From contig WTPW01000017.1 of assembly GCA_009809945.1 (NCBI GenBank), forward strand, positions 156,078-220,077: a DNA stretch of 64,000 bases. Direction: 5' to 3'. The notes beneath the pieces were generated by a model. That model was not told where the DNA came from and did no database searches. It saw only the letters and a program-made list of their open reading frames with translations. Every line of letters starts with the position of its first letter. Position 1 is the first letter of the stretch. Of the stretch, positions 23,516-35,110 are shown piece by piece. This DNA is from Gigaspora margarita. Taxonomy: Eukaryota > Glomeromycota > Glomeromycetes > Diversisporales > Gigasporaceae. Both the position numbers and the translations under genes were made by a program.

Positions 23516-24190
23516 CAAAAATTAGCTTCAAATGGTCTAATTTAATTGATAATCTACCAGTTACCTAAATGATACTTATAGTGTAAATAACCTGATCACA
23601 TACAAACATTACTATTAGTAAAATGTAATATACTTATATTTAAAACTTTTTTTCACTAAGTTAATAATACTTATTGATTAATTGAAAGATGTAAAGTTCA
23701 TTGAGATGCATCTAAAGGTGATTAAATTATCCAAATTGGCTTAGTAGATGGCAAGAGATTGTTAAAAAACTATTTGCTTACTATGTAAAATTTTCAATGT
23801 AAGCAACTATTGTTTATATAAAAAATTTATATAGTCAATTAATAATTTTTATTAGTATTTTAACATCCACTGGGCTGATTTGGATGATCTAACTACTGAT
23901 AAATACATCTTGTTGAGCTCTACAACTTTCAATTAATCAATAAGTATCTTTAACTTATCATAAACAAAGTTTTAAATGTAAGCACTATATTTGCCTATAG
24001 TAATTGTCCAAAGCGTAGGACTCATTCTTTTTGATCACATTTGAATGCACGTCTATGCAATGTCCGGTGGCTACGACCAATAAAATTCTAGATTTGCTTG
24101 GCCCCGTGACGATCTGCAGTCAGTGACCGGTAATAATACATATCAATAGTATAGTATACTAAATTCGAAGTTAAGTAATTATTATGCAGA
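23516..24190. repeat. imperfect inverted repeat in otherwise empty sequence
   Basis: Positions 23667-23755 (TACTTATTGATTAATTGAAAG...TTGGCTTAGTAGATGG) pair imperfectly with 23873-23955, giving ~85 bp arms about a centre near 23800. The layout resembles the outer palindromes of the neighbouring foldback without clear sequence identity. 24000-24120 is less AT-rich and looks single-copy; no gene is recognised. Confidence 0.6.
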
Positions 24191-24224
24191 TCAACAAACT
24201 ATTTAATAACAAAATAGTAAATAA

Positions 24225-24365
24225 TAAAACATTCGCTCAAATTACATACTGAACCTTCACTCAAAAGTTACTAACTGAACCTTTGCTAAACTTTTTCTCA
24301 AATTATTTTTTTATAACTTACTGAACCTTCGCTCAAATTACTTACTGAACCTTCGTTCTAATTAA
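24225..24365. repeat. ~24 bp tandem repeat CTTACTGAACCTTCGCTCAAATTA
   Basis: Five degenerate units of ACTGAACCTTCGCTCAAATT follow one another, with one stretched by a T-rich insertion. No ORF spans them. Confidence 0.65.
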
Positions 24366-24369
24366 TCTA

Positions 24370-26320
24370 GCTTCGGTCATTTATCAGATTCTGATTTCCT
24401 AGTTTATATATGATTGCATCATGTTACACGATAATTATTATCCAGATGAATAGTGGATTATCAATTAAATATATTAAAAATTTGAAAATTGTTTAGATTT
24501 TTATAAAAATCAACTATTATTTATATAAATATGCTTTTTTAAATTTATAATTTATTTTAAATTAAAATATTAAAATTTAAAAAATTTATATTAAATTTAG
24601 TTTTATTTAAAACCATTTTTGTAATACTAACTTTATTTTTAAATTTTTATATTTTTAAAAATTTTTATAAATCTTGTATAAATTTTATAATAATTATTTT
24701 TGATATCCTATTATTTTAAAAAAAAATTTTATCTAATTCAATTAAAAAATCAAAACTCATAATATAAAAAATTTTTTATAAACTATATATAGTAATAAAT
24801 TGCTATATATAATAGAGTAATTATAAATTTACTTAATAAAATTAGTTAGAGTTTTATTATTTCATGTGAGTGTATTGTGATATACCCTTTAAGATCTAGT
24901 GTACTGTATTGCATAATAATGCCACTCTGCACCTTATTTTGGACCCCCATGCATTATTTTGAAACGTGCATGCACTTTATTTAGTCAAAATGTGGTTTGT
25001 TTTGAAAATACTGTGCTAGTATTTGAAATCCAAACGTTTTCCCATATTTAAGCAAAGCTTCTTGTATTGTAATCTATTTTAATTTAATATTATTACGAAG
25101 TTATCTTGCTTTCAAATTTTTTTCCAAACAAGTTGTTACACTTTTGTGAGTTAATTAGGATATTCAACGCTTATACATATTACACATTACTAGTTTTATA
25201 GCTTAAAACAGTCTGTAAGTGAAGCTTACCTAAATATGGTGAATTCCAGAGATACCCATGATACATAAAACCTCGTTTGTAAAGAGTCTTTCATAGCATT
25301 ATAAATGACGGTTACATTTAAAAAAATAATTGGGATAAAAAGACTCTAAACTGTATAAATTCAATTTTATAAATTGACCAATTACGAGAAAGTTACCATA
25401 TAAGCAAAATTATATGCTGGCCATTTTTACTTAATGATTTCATTAGGAAAATTTTTAATGTTCTTGCGGCAAAAATTGATCAATTCTGATCCAGCTGACC
25501 ATGATTCTGGTGCACTCCGAAGTATTCCGACCTGGAATTTTGGTAACCCTCCTATATGAGTTACCACTTTCTGAAAATATATAGAAAATTATCAAAAAAA
25601 TATTTTCTTGTTCGAAAGAACAACAATACTTATTATTAAAAAATAATCAAAAATAAATAATTTGTTCAGAAGCGTCGTATAACCTACGATAGGGCTTAGA
25701 GATTTGAACCGAATATCAAAATTATAAATCAATTAGCCGAGATAACTCAGTTGCATTATTTAGGTCAATTCAATCGATCCGATCAACAGAGTTAGTTGGA
25801 TTAACCAAGCTAGTCGGATCAACCCAGCTAATCTGGAACAGTACTGCAGTAAAAAAGTTACAGTAATCGGTTATTCGAATTAATTTAGTCAACCGGATTA
25901 ACCAAACAAACTAAGATGATCACTAATAAATAATCATAATGAAAAAATTTAAATAAAATTTATAATAAAAAATTTAATAATCATTTTTAAAACTTAAGAC
26001 TACTTTTCTGAATTCGAAATTCTAAAGGTATCTTTTTTTTTTTTTGTACATATCTTTGAACTTGCTTATATTCAAGTAATCCGTACGATCAGATGAGAAT
26101 TCATATTACTTACTGCAAGTCTTTTTAGGATTGAGATCCACATTTGATTTGCCAAGTCGACATGGTTGTTTTTTCTATGTAAAATTTAAATTTGGTTTAC
26201 TTAAATTTAACAAACTTTATTATTTAATTTTGCTTACCTAAATTTGCTTTCTTTCTCCAATCGATATTTTATAATAAATATAGCTATTAAAAGAAACAAT
26301 TCTAATTCGAGAACGTTCTC
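24370..26320. other. gene-free AT-rich region; GGATTAACC-type motif near 25.7-25.9 kb
   Basis: Mostly unrecognised. Around 25690-25915 there is AGAGATTTGAACCGAATAT followed by iterated GGATYAACCMAGCTAGTC-like motifs. This resembles one half of the hAT-type elements seen elsewhere, but no partner end was found. No ORF is supported. Confidence 0.45.
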
Positions 26321-27240
26321 CAATTGATCGCATTGCAAGAACAACTCCTATGTTCGCTGATTTTTGTAAATATTCAAATGCTTTATGCACCCTTTTCTAT
26401 ACCATTCCCGTTTATATAGTGTAGCGGAGTTTTCCGTCTCGACAACTTTTCGAAAAGAAGCGAATATATTGTATTCACTCTTTTCAATCCCAATTTCTCT
26501 GTCATAACAATATCCTGCTTATTCATTAAACGGAGTCCATATCTGCGGATTCTTGATAATAAACGGATGCATACACATCCTTTTCAACTCTTATTCTAGT
26601 AAAATAGCAGCATTCCTATTTTTGCAGATTTTTGATAATGAATAAACGCCTTAATTTTCGTTTCTTTAATACCCACTCCATTCCATAACAAAGACAAACC
26701 TCAAATTCATCACAAGCTGAATGTCTTAGATTCGTCCCTTTCAACCCCAAATCCTCTCTAATACAATGTCCAACATGTTTCATTCTGATAATATTCAAAA
26801 AAAAGATTTTTATGTTCATCTTTATCAATTCTTTTTCACGTGACATTAAAAGTCACCAAGTACGTATGATACTGTAGTATAACTGATATTTACATCTTTT
26901 TAACAATAAATAACCGCTTATTGTTCATCCATTTCAACTCCAGTTCCAAATTCATAACAATAGCCGGTCATATATTCTTTCAGCTTGCAGCTTTCTGATA
27001 ATATTCAAACGTCTAGTATCCGTCCGATCCCGCATTGATAACATTTTCCAACATTAAACGTTCTACCTGCGTCACCTATATCTGCATATTTTAGATAATA
27101 AATGAACAATTTATAGTCGTCTTTAATTATTTCGATTCCATTTAAATAACAATGACCTACTATAATTACTTCTTTGCAAAGAATTGGGCTTGTGAATTTC
27201 TGAAAATATTCGAATGTTTTCTCCGCAATTTGGAACATGG
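26320..27240 (-). pseudogene. Sel1-repeat gene, heavily decayed
   Basis: Sel1-repeat phrases appear piecemeal in all three minus frames, including VGHCYLNGIEIIKDDYKLF, YYLKYADIGDAGRTFNVGK and CYQCGIGRILD at about 27050-27190. Weaker ones (IIKNLQK and CYGMEWVLKKRK as frame-shifted versions) lie between 26380 and 26840. The repeat spacing of ~108 bp is still visible. Stops and frameshifts occur in nearly every repeat. It is a diverged paralogue of the intact gene at 10338-11699, not a recent copy. Confidence 0.75.
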
Positions 27241-28580
27241 ACTAGGAAACCCCCTTTAAAAGAAGTTTTGAATTTTGAGAAAAATGTGATTAATGATTTT
27301 GTTACGCGAAATTTCAATTCCAGATTTTGATTTATTTATAGGCACTGTTTATAAGTTTTTTTGTGTTAACAATGCCTGATTTCAATTCGCCAAGTTAAAT
27401 TAACAATCTTCTAATTGGCTGTCATTCTATTTTTAGAGATTATTTCTTCAATATTTTATTAAGCCAATGTATAATAAAAATTGTACTGAATATAAAAAAG
27501 AATCAATTCTTTAATTTGAACAGAAAATCTTAAAAAATCGGTAAAAAGTGTCGATGGGGTTTTCCTAGTCTATTTTTCATTTAAATATCTTAAAAACATC
27601 CACTTTTCCTCAACGATCTGTAACAAAACAAAAACAAAAATACAAGTGCAAAGACTTACAAATCGTCAATTGATTCACACAAATGTTTACTAATTGAATC
27701 TTGTGTAATATCTCGAATCATCAATCATCCGTAGGATTCTGTTCAATCCTTATAATGATATGTGAATCAAGATCAATTCGTACGGATAAGGGTTAATTTT
27801 AATCCGGATTCGGTCAGAGCTGGGAAACCTCTCCATTCAGTGAATTTTATTGAAATTGATCTGTTCGATGTGCAATGATTGATTTGTGCAAATATTGATC
27901 ATATGTATCGTTCAATATTAGTTTATCTAATTCATCACAGGAAAACCTAATAATTCGTTCATAATAAATTAAAAGCTACGGAGCTTAATGCTATTTAAAA
28001 AATTATATTAATTTTTACTTTAATTTACAATAGGATTAAAATTACTTTATAACTCAACTACTCACGTTGGTACAAATCGTATTTTGCGGAATGATATATG
28101 TTTTCCCTTAACATAATCTTTTTTCTGGCAACAATGTAAAAGATATATATGATTTATGAACTTATATATAATTCAACTATTGACAATATTATTTAATTAC
28201 AGTACACGTATACTTATTAATATCATGCCCATTTCTATTACAATGCCTCCTTAAAGTTATAATTGAGTATAATTAAATATTTTATAGTTTTCGACTTAAA
28301 AAAGGGGTCCTTAAAACGGGGCAAATTTCATCAATTGATCTACATACTGTATAAATTATATTCTTGACATCTATATAACCCTAATAATCATAACTATATC
28401 AAAAAGGTAACTCTAAAAACATCAAAACGTGACTTTCCTCAATCCAGCTTTAAGGATCCTTTTATATATAACTGTATGTATAATGCTGTCATAAGCACAT
28501 GAACCAGTGATCGAAATTTGATTGGATATTTATATATGTTTATCTTATTGACGTGATGTATATATTGATAGATGCATAGT
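27241..28580. other. AT-rich, nothing recognised
   Basis: No gene, repeat family or RNA signature could be supported. Confidence 0.45.
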
Positions 28581-28588
28581 TTTTAAAT

Positions 28589-28957
28589 TTTAAGCGTAGG
28601 GCGTATGTAGATCATTTTTTATATGATCTATGTAGTGTATTAGATTTTATATAGTAAATAAAAAGATGCTTCTAATAAATCTTTAAATATCTTGACCAAT
28701 TTGTATAAAATTTATATAAAATGTAGTTTTAAACAGCTTGTTTATAATAATGAAATTGCGCAATATGAACTGCTTTAAAAGAATCAATTTCACATGTAAT
28801 TAAAATTTTCTAGAATGCTATATAGTTTTCTAGGTTGTGCTGATTCTGATTGTCGAATCATATGATGTTTACATGTAAATCATATAAAATTAGTTACATA
28901 AAGTTGATCTACAATCGATTTTATATGAAATTAGAAATTTGTACACCCTACCCTTAA
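28589..28957. mobile_element. 369 bp inverted-repeat element with TTAAGGGTAGGGTGTA ends, uninterrupted copy
   Basis: Termini TTTAAGCGTAGGGCGTA and (reverse complement) TTTAAGGGTAGGGTGTAC pair over ~17 bp. Collinear with 56762-57995 over its whole length. Shared landmarks are GATCATTTTTTATATGATCT, TGATGTTTACATGTAAATCA and GTTGATCTACAATCGATTTT. The 56.8 kb copy carries two inserted elements that are absent here, so this copy acts as the empty-site reference. No ORF; target duplication unclear. Confidence 0.75.
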
Positions 28958-29430
28958 ATAATTTTTTTCTTAGCAATGTCAGTTTTAAGTCAAACTGATA
29001 TAAAAAATCACAATAAACAAAAAATTCCTAAGAATAAGATGTGAGTATTTTATAGTATTAGCCAACACCTTTTTCTTTGGGCCTTCTTTGATGAAATTAC
29101 TTGAGCAATTTGTATAGCACAATAAAAAGGTTGTACAGTAGAAAGAAATTGCAAGTATTTGTTCTATAGGTTGTCCTGGTCCTATTAAGATTAATTGTGT
29201 AGTTACTTTTCATTGTAAGTTCACCTAAAGGTGATTCTATTTAATTGTATAATTATTATAGCCCACAAAGAACATAAACAATGAAGTTTTCTAAATAAGC
29301 CCTAATGGTCAGAATGAGGAATTGATTATATATCTTTTTTAGTTTAGGTAAACTTATACTTATAAAATACTCTGACTAATTTTATTTCTTTAATTTATTT
29401 TTTTTAATGTTTAGGCTAACCAAAAAAATG
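28958..29430. other. AT-rich, nothing recognised
   Basis: No supported feature. Confidence 0.4.
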
Positions 29431-29860
29431 AACAAAACAAAAACAAAAACTTCAAGATAAAGAATCAAATGTGCCTGATTCAGAACTATATAAACCAAAT
29501 ATTTTAAATAATGAACTTACTATAATATGAATAAATAATCAAGTGACTTTATATTTGAAGAACCAAAAACAAGTTCATTTAATTTTGATAAAGAAGAATC
29601 ATTCAAGAGAACAAATGAATTTATATTTGAAGCCAAAAAGAAGTTTACTGCATTATGAGAAGAATTGGATAAGAGAAGTATTTTGAAAGTAATTAAAAGT
29701 TTGAGTACAACTTTTATTATAAATAAAGAGAATCTAGCCAAAACTAATAATGAAAAATTGAATTAGCTGAATAATTCAAATTTAATGAAAGTTTCTCATA
29801 ACAAATTTATTCTGAACAAAAATAAAGAAGAGACAAGTAATAAAGTTGTCTAAAATAATA
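29430..29860 (+). pseudogene. decayed coding remnant of unknown family
   Basis: The plus strand read through isolated stops gives EEPKTSSFNFDKEESFKRTN, then EFIFEAKKKFTAL, stop, EELDKRSILKVIKSLSTTF, NKENLAKTNNEKLN, stop, and KFILNKNKEETSNKVV. The composition is protein-like (K/E/N-rich, regular hydrophobics) rather than random AT sequence. No domain is recognised. It may be the end of a transposon ORF. Confidence 0.35.
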
Positions 29861-31605
29861 CTCTATTCAATATATCTTTTAGAACTCAACAATTATCCAT
29901 ATATAAAAATAAGGTTTATAATAAAATCTTACAATTAATCAAAAAAAATAGAAAATAACAAAATAAATGCAATTTAAAAATATTAAATAAAAAAGTGACT
30001 AAGAAAATAAAATCTATTTAAATTTAACCAAGAACTAGAAGGCCAAAAAACAAAGAGCTCTATATAAAGCCAATCAAACAAATAAACCATATTACAACTA
30101 GAACATACTTGCAATATTAGGAGATATTAGAGCATGTTTATTCTAAAGCAAGTGAATTTTTATTTTTATTTGTTTATTATGATTCAAATTTTAATTTTTT
30201 TATCTTTCTAATATATTATTTCAATGAATAGCTCACCAATTTTGAGGAACTGGTTAACAAGACATTGTTACAATTTTTTACAAAATTAGAAATTTACAGA
30301 TTTTTTGCAAAATCCTGCAATGATAATTATGGTAAATATAAAAATATGAATAAGTATGTAAGTGGCATTTACTACTAAGTTTCAAGAAATTTTTATGGTA
30401 ATAAATTAATAATAATAAGTACATAGCCCTGGTCTTCTAATTGTATCTTAGCATTAATAGTAGTTTTTAAGTATTATAAATTTTCTTGGAGCTATTCTAA
30501 CATGAAGTATTTTAAAAGTTTGTCTGTACAAAATATCACTTTAAAAGATAAAGTGTTTTAAACTGAGCTTTTAAATTTTTTAATCTATTTTTATATTATG
30601 TAATGTCTCTATCTCAACTACTATACAATCTTTTTTTCTGTATAGAGTAATATTTATGCTCTTTATTTTAATTATTATATGATGATTTTTCTATAGTATT
30701 TTTATTTTAATTGCATTTTTACTATTTTGTAGCATTTAAAGAAACCTTAATATTAAACAAAGTTAAATATACAATTATGCTTTTTAATTTAGTATATATA
30801 ATATAAATTATATATATATTTTTTTAAGAATTACCAGAATTATTTAGGAAGATAATATTAAAAACTTTTATTATAGACTTTTTTTAAAATTATATTGATT
30901 ACATAATATTTTTGAAAAGGAGGAGGACCTCTATAACTTATGTTAAATATATAATTTTATAATAGCCAATTAGATTTCTTTTATATAAAAGAAAGGAGTA
31001 GAGGTGTATATTAAAAAGATATTATGTAATATATGTTACCAACTTAACAGTTATTTTATTGACAAAGTAATTTTAGTCATTTGTTATTAGGGTTAGATTT
31101 AGAATTAAAGTTAAGATTAGTGCAATTTTTAAAAATCTATTTAGTAAAATGAACTATTAACAAAATAAATATTAGCAAAACAACACATTAATAATTACTT
31201 GCTGGTCAAATGATATGTATCTATTGATTTTTAAACCAAAATTAATATTGATATTTCAAATTTATAGAGGTATTTAAAGCGATCTCTTTTAGTTATATTA
31301 AAAAATTTCAGTCTTTAATAGCTTCAATTAGTAGATAAATATAGGTATTATTTATAAATCTATTGACTAAATAAATAATTACTAAATAAGCTTGGTTTTT
31401 AAAATAAAATTCTATAGGCTAGACTATAGTTGTTCTTCTCTATAATTACACTGTTAGTCATATATCTATTAGTAATAGTATAAAAGTGTAACTATATAAA
31501 AGTACCTTTATGAAATTATATAATATAAAATTATAATTATAGAAATAAATTATAAAAAATAGAATATATATACTTTAAATAGAGATTGCATTAAAGTGTA
31601 GTAAT
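29861..31605. other. AT-rich, nothing recognised
   Basis: Contains isolated short repeats and one TTAGGGTTAGATTTAG-like stretch near 31090. No gene is supported. Confidence 0.45.
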
Positions 31606-31611
31606 ATAGAG

Positions 31612-31680
31612 AAGTTGTTTGGTTGTTACTCCTCCAAGCAACAGGTCAAGAGTTCAAATCCCACTGGAGATGTTTTGAAA
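31612..31680 (+). repeat. tRNA-like / SINE-head sequence
   Basis: GAGTTCAAATCCC matches the RNA polymerase III B box (GGTTCRANTCC) and is preceded ~35 bp upstream by a weak A-box-like TGTTTGGTTGTTACTCC. CTCCAAGCAACAGGTCA lies between. The acceptor stem does not pair well and no anticodon can be assigned, so this is more likely a tRNA-derived SINE head or tRNA relic than a working tRNA gene. Confidence 0.4.
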
Positions 31681-32224
31681 AAATTGGCCAATGTTACAAT
31701 AACATTTACTTATTGATTGGTTGGGTATATTATCTGTAATCTTAGTACTATTATCTTGAATTGGAGATTTTGGGTAATATCATATAGCAAATTTGGGGTA
31801 ATTAAACTTGTTTGGCAAGTCCTAATAGAAATTCTTTAATAGTACTACAGAAGACCAAAACTTTTGAAACTAGAGACAAAAGAACTAAATAAAAAAGCTT
31901 TTATAGCAAGAAGATTTTTACCAACCTGGCCACTAGAAATTATGTACAAAAAAACAAAGAATCTATACTGTAAAAGTAGAAGCCAAGAAGAAAATCATAG
32001 TGGCACTTAAAGCCAAGGTAAATTGACTATTTGAACTAACTAGTTTGGTAGTTTGAAAGGAATTAGTATAGAAACCAGAGCAAAGATTGGATGTAAGTAT
32101 TGGAATTAGAATAAATCTTGTAAAGGCAATAGTAAATACTAGTAAGAGATCTAATAGTTTGCTTTGATCACAAGTATTGGCCTTGGCCATTATATTAACT
32201 ACTAAAGATTGAATTATCACATGA
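31681..32224. other. AT-rich, nothing recognised
   Basis: No supported feature; possibly the body of the tRNA-headed repeat. Confidence 0.35.
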
Positions 32225-32573
32225 CCGGATAATTTTATTTTGTAAAAATCCCGCGCGTCACGCGCGGATCACGCACGTGCCCGTCTCTACCCATTGGCCT
32301 GGGTCATGGCTTGGGCCACTCTTGGGCCAATATCTGATCCACCCGGACCACTATTATCTGACCCGGGTCGGGTCTCTAGGCATAGCATTCGATCATGCAT
32401 AAATTTAAATGACCCACCGATTGAGCCGTTTCCCAAATGACCCAGGTCATTTCCAAATGACCTGAGTTATTTTCAAATGACCCGGAATTTAAATGACCGT
32501 AATGACCAGTCATTCTGAGGTCATTTCAGGTCATTTGCAAAATAAGCAAAGACCAGGCCATTTTTCATCCCTG
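32225..32573. repeat. GC-rich island of iterated TGACC/GGTCA motifs
   Basis: The sequence jumps in GC content at CCCGCGCGTCACGCGCGG (32250). It then runs through CTGACCCGGGTCGGGTCT and at least eight AAATGACC or GGTCATTT motifs, several as full palindromes such as AAATGACCCAGGTCATTT. It ends TTTTTCATCCCTG. Iterated palindromes plus a CCCTG end resemble one half of a hAT-type element, but no matching left end was found. Confidence 0.65.
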
Positions 32574-32854
32574 TTTAAATGTACACTCATATGCATTTAT
32601 TCCTGATATAAAGAAAATTAAATAGTAACTTGCATAACTCATTTTAAATACTTAACGTATAGAATAATCCGCATGTGCATAATTTTAAAAAGTTTATTTT
32701 TTTGAAAATTGCAAATTTGACTCAAAATAATACTCATGCGCTTCCCAAAATAATACGTCCTAGAATAAATTCACATGGAAATTTTAATAGCAGCAATTTT
32801 TCTCTCAGAAAAATTAGTATAATGATTCAAATTATCGCGCATGCACGTTCCAAT

Positions 32855-33167
32855 TAGTGATTTGAACCGAGAAAATTTTCCTTAATCGGTTAGCCGAACC
32901 GAAACATTTGGTGTCAACCGATTAAGATTACTTCACGTTTACTTTCGAACTTTTACTCAAATTTTTGTCTCGACCTTTCTCGTCTATTATGTTCATTCAT
33001 TTTTTTTTCGGATTTTCGTGTTTTGCTCTTTTATGACGTCATTTACATTTCTCAGCCGATTCTCAACCGGTTGTAAGGGTCAACCGATTAAGCATTTACC
33101 CAACCGGTTAACCGAAACTTATTCGGTTCGGGTCGTTCGATTATAGCCCAACCGGTTCAAATCACTA
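32855..33167. mobile_element. hAT-type MITE with CGGTTAGCCG/AACCGGTT motifs
   Basis: A 313 bp element with perfect 15 bp inverted ends TAGTGATTTGAACCG. It is flanked by GTTCCAAT (32847-32854) and GTTTCAAT (33168-33175), a 7/8 match. Subterminal AACCGGTT, CAACCGATTAAG and CGGTTCGGG motifs repeat on both sides. No ORF. Confidence 0.9.
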
Positions 33168-33439
33168 GTTTCAATATACCTATACTTATGTTTTTTAATT
33201 AATACAAATAAAATAAAATTAACCAAGTAAAATAGTTAAATCTAAGTAAACTCTAGTCATATGTTTACCCTTAATCTATTTTATTATAATAACCTCATTG
33301 CAAATAGCATTTTCCATATCTACAATTCTGCAATTATTACAAGGAATGACATTTATGATTAAAAAAAAACAAAGAACCAGGCCTGTGATAAGACTGAGAA
33401 AGTGGGACTGAGAGCCATATAAAGGATGTCAATAATTAT

Positions 33440-33720
33440 TTTAACGCCCTTAAACAACTCTCTTAAAATCGCGAAACGTGGATTTGCTTCTGTTGTTTGA
33501 TTATTACCTAATATTTACAAACTACTTTTGGCGAAAAATATAGCTAAATAAATTTTTCAAGTGAAAAAATAAGTGCAAGTGCAAGAATAATTAATTGCTC
33601 TGTAATGGATCAAAAGAAAAAATAAGATTAATAAAAAATAGTGAATATATTAGCATTCCACCAAAGATTTAGATGATTGATTTAAATTTTTTTGTCGGAA
33701 TTTTTGTCGCCCAGATTATC
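33440..33720. repeat. dispersed repeat, copy 2
   Basis: Collinear with 7830-8110 (landmarks TTTGCTTCTGTTGTTTGATTA and GCATTCCACCAAAGATTTAG). Diverged, non-coding, family unknown. Confidence 0.65.
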
Positions 33721-34376
33721 TGATAATCATTAATTTTCCCAGCGATTCTTGTAGTTCATAGTTTTATGTTGATCTACCAACCAATATAATCATGGTTATA
33801 TCCAAAATGTGATCAGTGTACTAATCAAGTTTTTATGCTTTAACGCATTTTGATTGGTTACATAGCCTGTGTTCCAAAGTTTAAGACAAATATAGCGATG
33901 ATCAAGTTATGATCAAGAATGTCAACACAATTTATTAAAAATTTTTTAATCATAATAGTACCAAATCACCTTAACCACATACAATATTGATTTGTACAAA
34001 ATTTTTTATGGTAAATCATGAATCAACCAGAGGTTACAGCAGATCAGTATGATATGATGATCAGTATTTTACGCCCATTTGGTTAGGCGTCACTCATATG
34101 TATGTGTGCTTATGATGTGTTGATCATGAATCGACTAACTAAAGTCGATTTTTTAAGATCAACTACTATAATTATTTCAAGCATCTCCATAGTGTAATTT
34201 TTTAGTAATCGAAATATTGCACTAACTATTTTCATATTGAGAAGATCAAATTCTAAGACTATTTTACATTCTTGTTTGACTGAAAGAGTTTTTAATATGA
34301 TCGGCCCGGTCGACAGGACCGATTAATATCGGCAGTAGGGTCGGCCCGAGGATTTAATCGGCCCGTATCACTATTC
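33721..34376. other. gene-free region with a short CCGATTAATATCGG motif
   Basis: Near 34300-34370 there is a less AT-rich patch with CGGCCCGGTCGACAGG, ACCGATTAATATCGG and TCGGCCCG repeats. Nothing else is recognised. Confidence 0.45.
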
Positions 34377-34475
34377 ACCACAATAGTAGGCAAGTTTTGT
34401 AACAAGAATCTTGTTACAAAACTTACCTACTATTGTGGTGAATCACCACAATAGTAGGTAAGTTTTGTAACAAGA
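34377..34475. repeat. three-copy alternating palindrome
   Basis: A ~33 bp unit with core ATAGTAGGYAAGTTTTGTAA is present forward, reversed and forward again without spacer. Copies 1 and 2 form a near-perfect 66 bp palindrome around CAAGAATCTTG, and copies 2 and 3 form another around GGTGAATCACC. A fourth partial unit may follow to ~34510. Confidence 0.85.
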
Positions 34476-34548
34476 TTTTTTACAATAAGTTGTGATAGAA
34501 CCACAATTATTAATTCCAATACGAGCTAACTCAAAACCATACTGCATT

Positions 34549-35110
34549 TGGGTGTTCGATACACTATGTTATTGAAAACGGAGAATCGAATCTTCCGGGT
34601 CAACCTAAATCCAACCAAAACCAAACCACAAAAACGAACAACTATCGAGAGAGGCGTGTTATATTTGGCGAGTGGATAATTCAAGGCTTCGATCGTCGAT
34701 ACTTCGGGTAACTCTCTACAACAAACAACCACAGTATCCACAGTACGTCAGGATACTGGAACACAACAACCACGGGATCTCAGTACTTCGAGAAACAACC
34801 GGACAGTGTAAGACGAAAGATCGTACTACTATGCCACTTGGTAGTAGATCATTAGTTTATTTAGTGAATGTGGGGTGGGTAATAGACAATAGTTATGGAT
34901 GACCAAACAATTGATTATGTTTCTTCGGGCGCAAGTCCTTTATTATATCTTGTTATTACTTCTGAACCATTAAAGCTGCTTTGTCCATTTAACTGATTAA
35001 AACCCTTATATCCCTTTTATCCCTTAATATCCTTTTATCCTTTTAATCCCTTTAATCCGTTAAAATCAATAAATTCATTAAAAATCACTAAAACCATTAA
35101 AAACCGGTTT
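34549..35110. other. solo Mutator-type end, then low-complexity ATCCCTTTTA tract
   Basis: TGGGTGTTCGATACACTATG at 34550 is the terminus of the 857 bp element family, without a partner nearby. 34990-35060 is a degenerate CCTTTTAATCCC tract. An open frame at 34672-34902 lacks an ATG at its edge and any recognisable motif, so it is not annotated as a gene. Confidence 0.5.

Noticed and set aside
31963..32220. 85-codon minus-strand hydrophobic frame
   Set aside because: No recognisable motif; AT-rich sequence often yields such frames by chance.
34672..34902. 76-codon plus-strand frame in a less AT-rich patch
   Set aside because: The frame edge is GTG, not ATG, and there is no motif, intron border or homologous phrase that I recognise.
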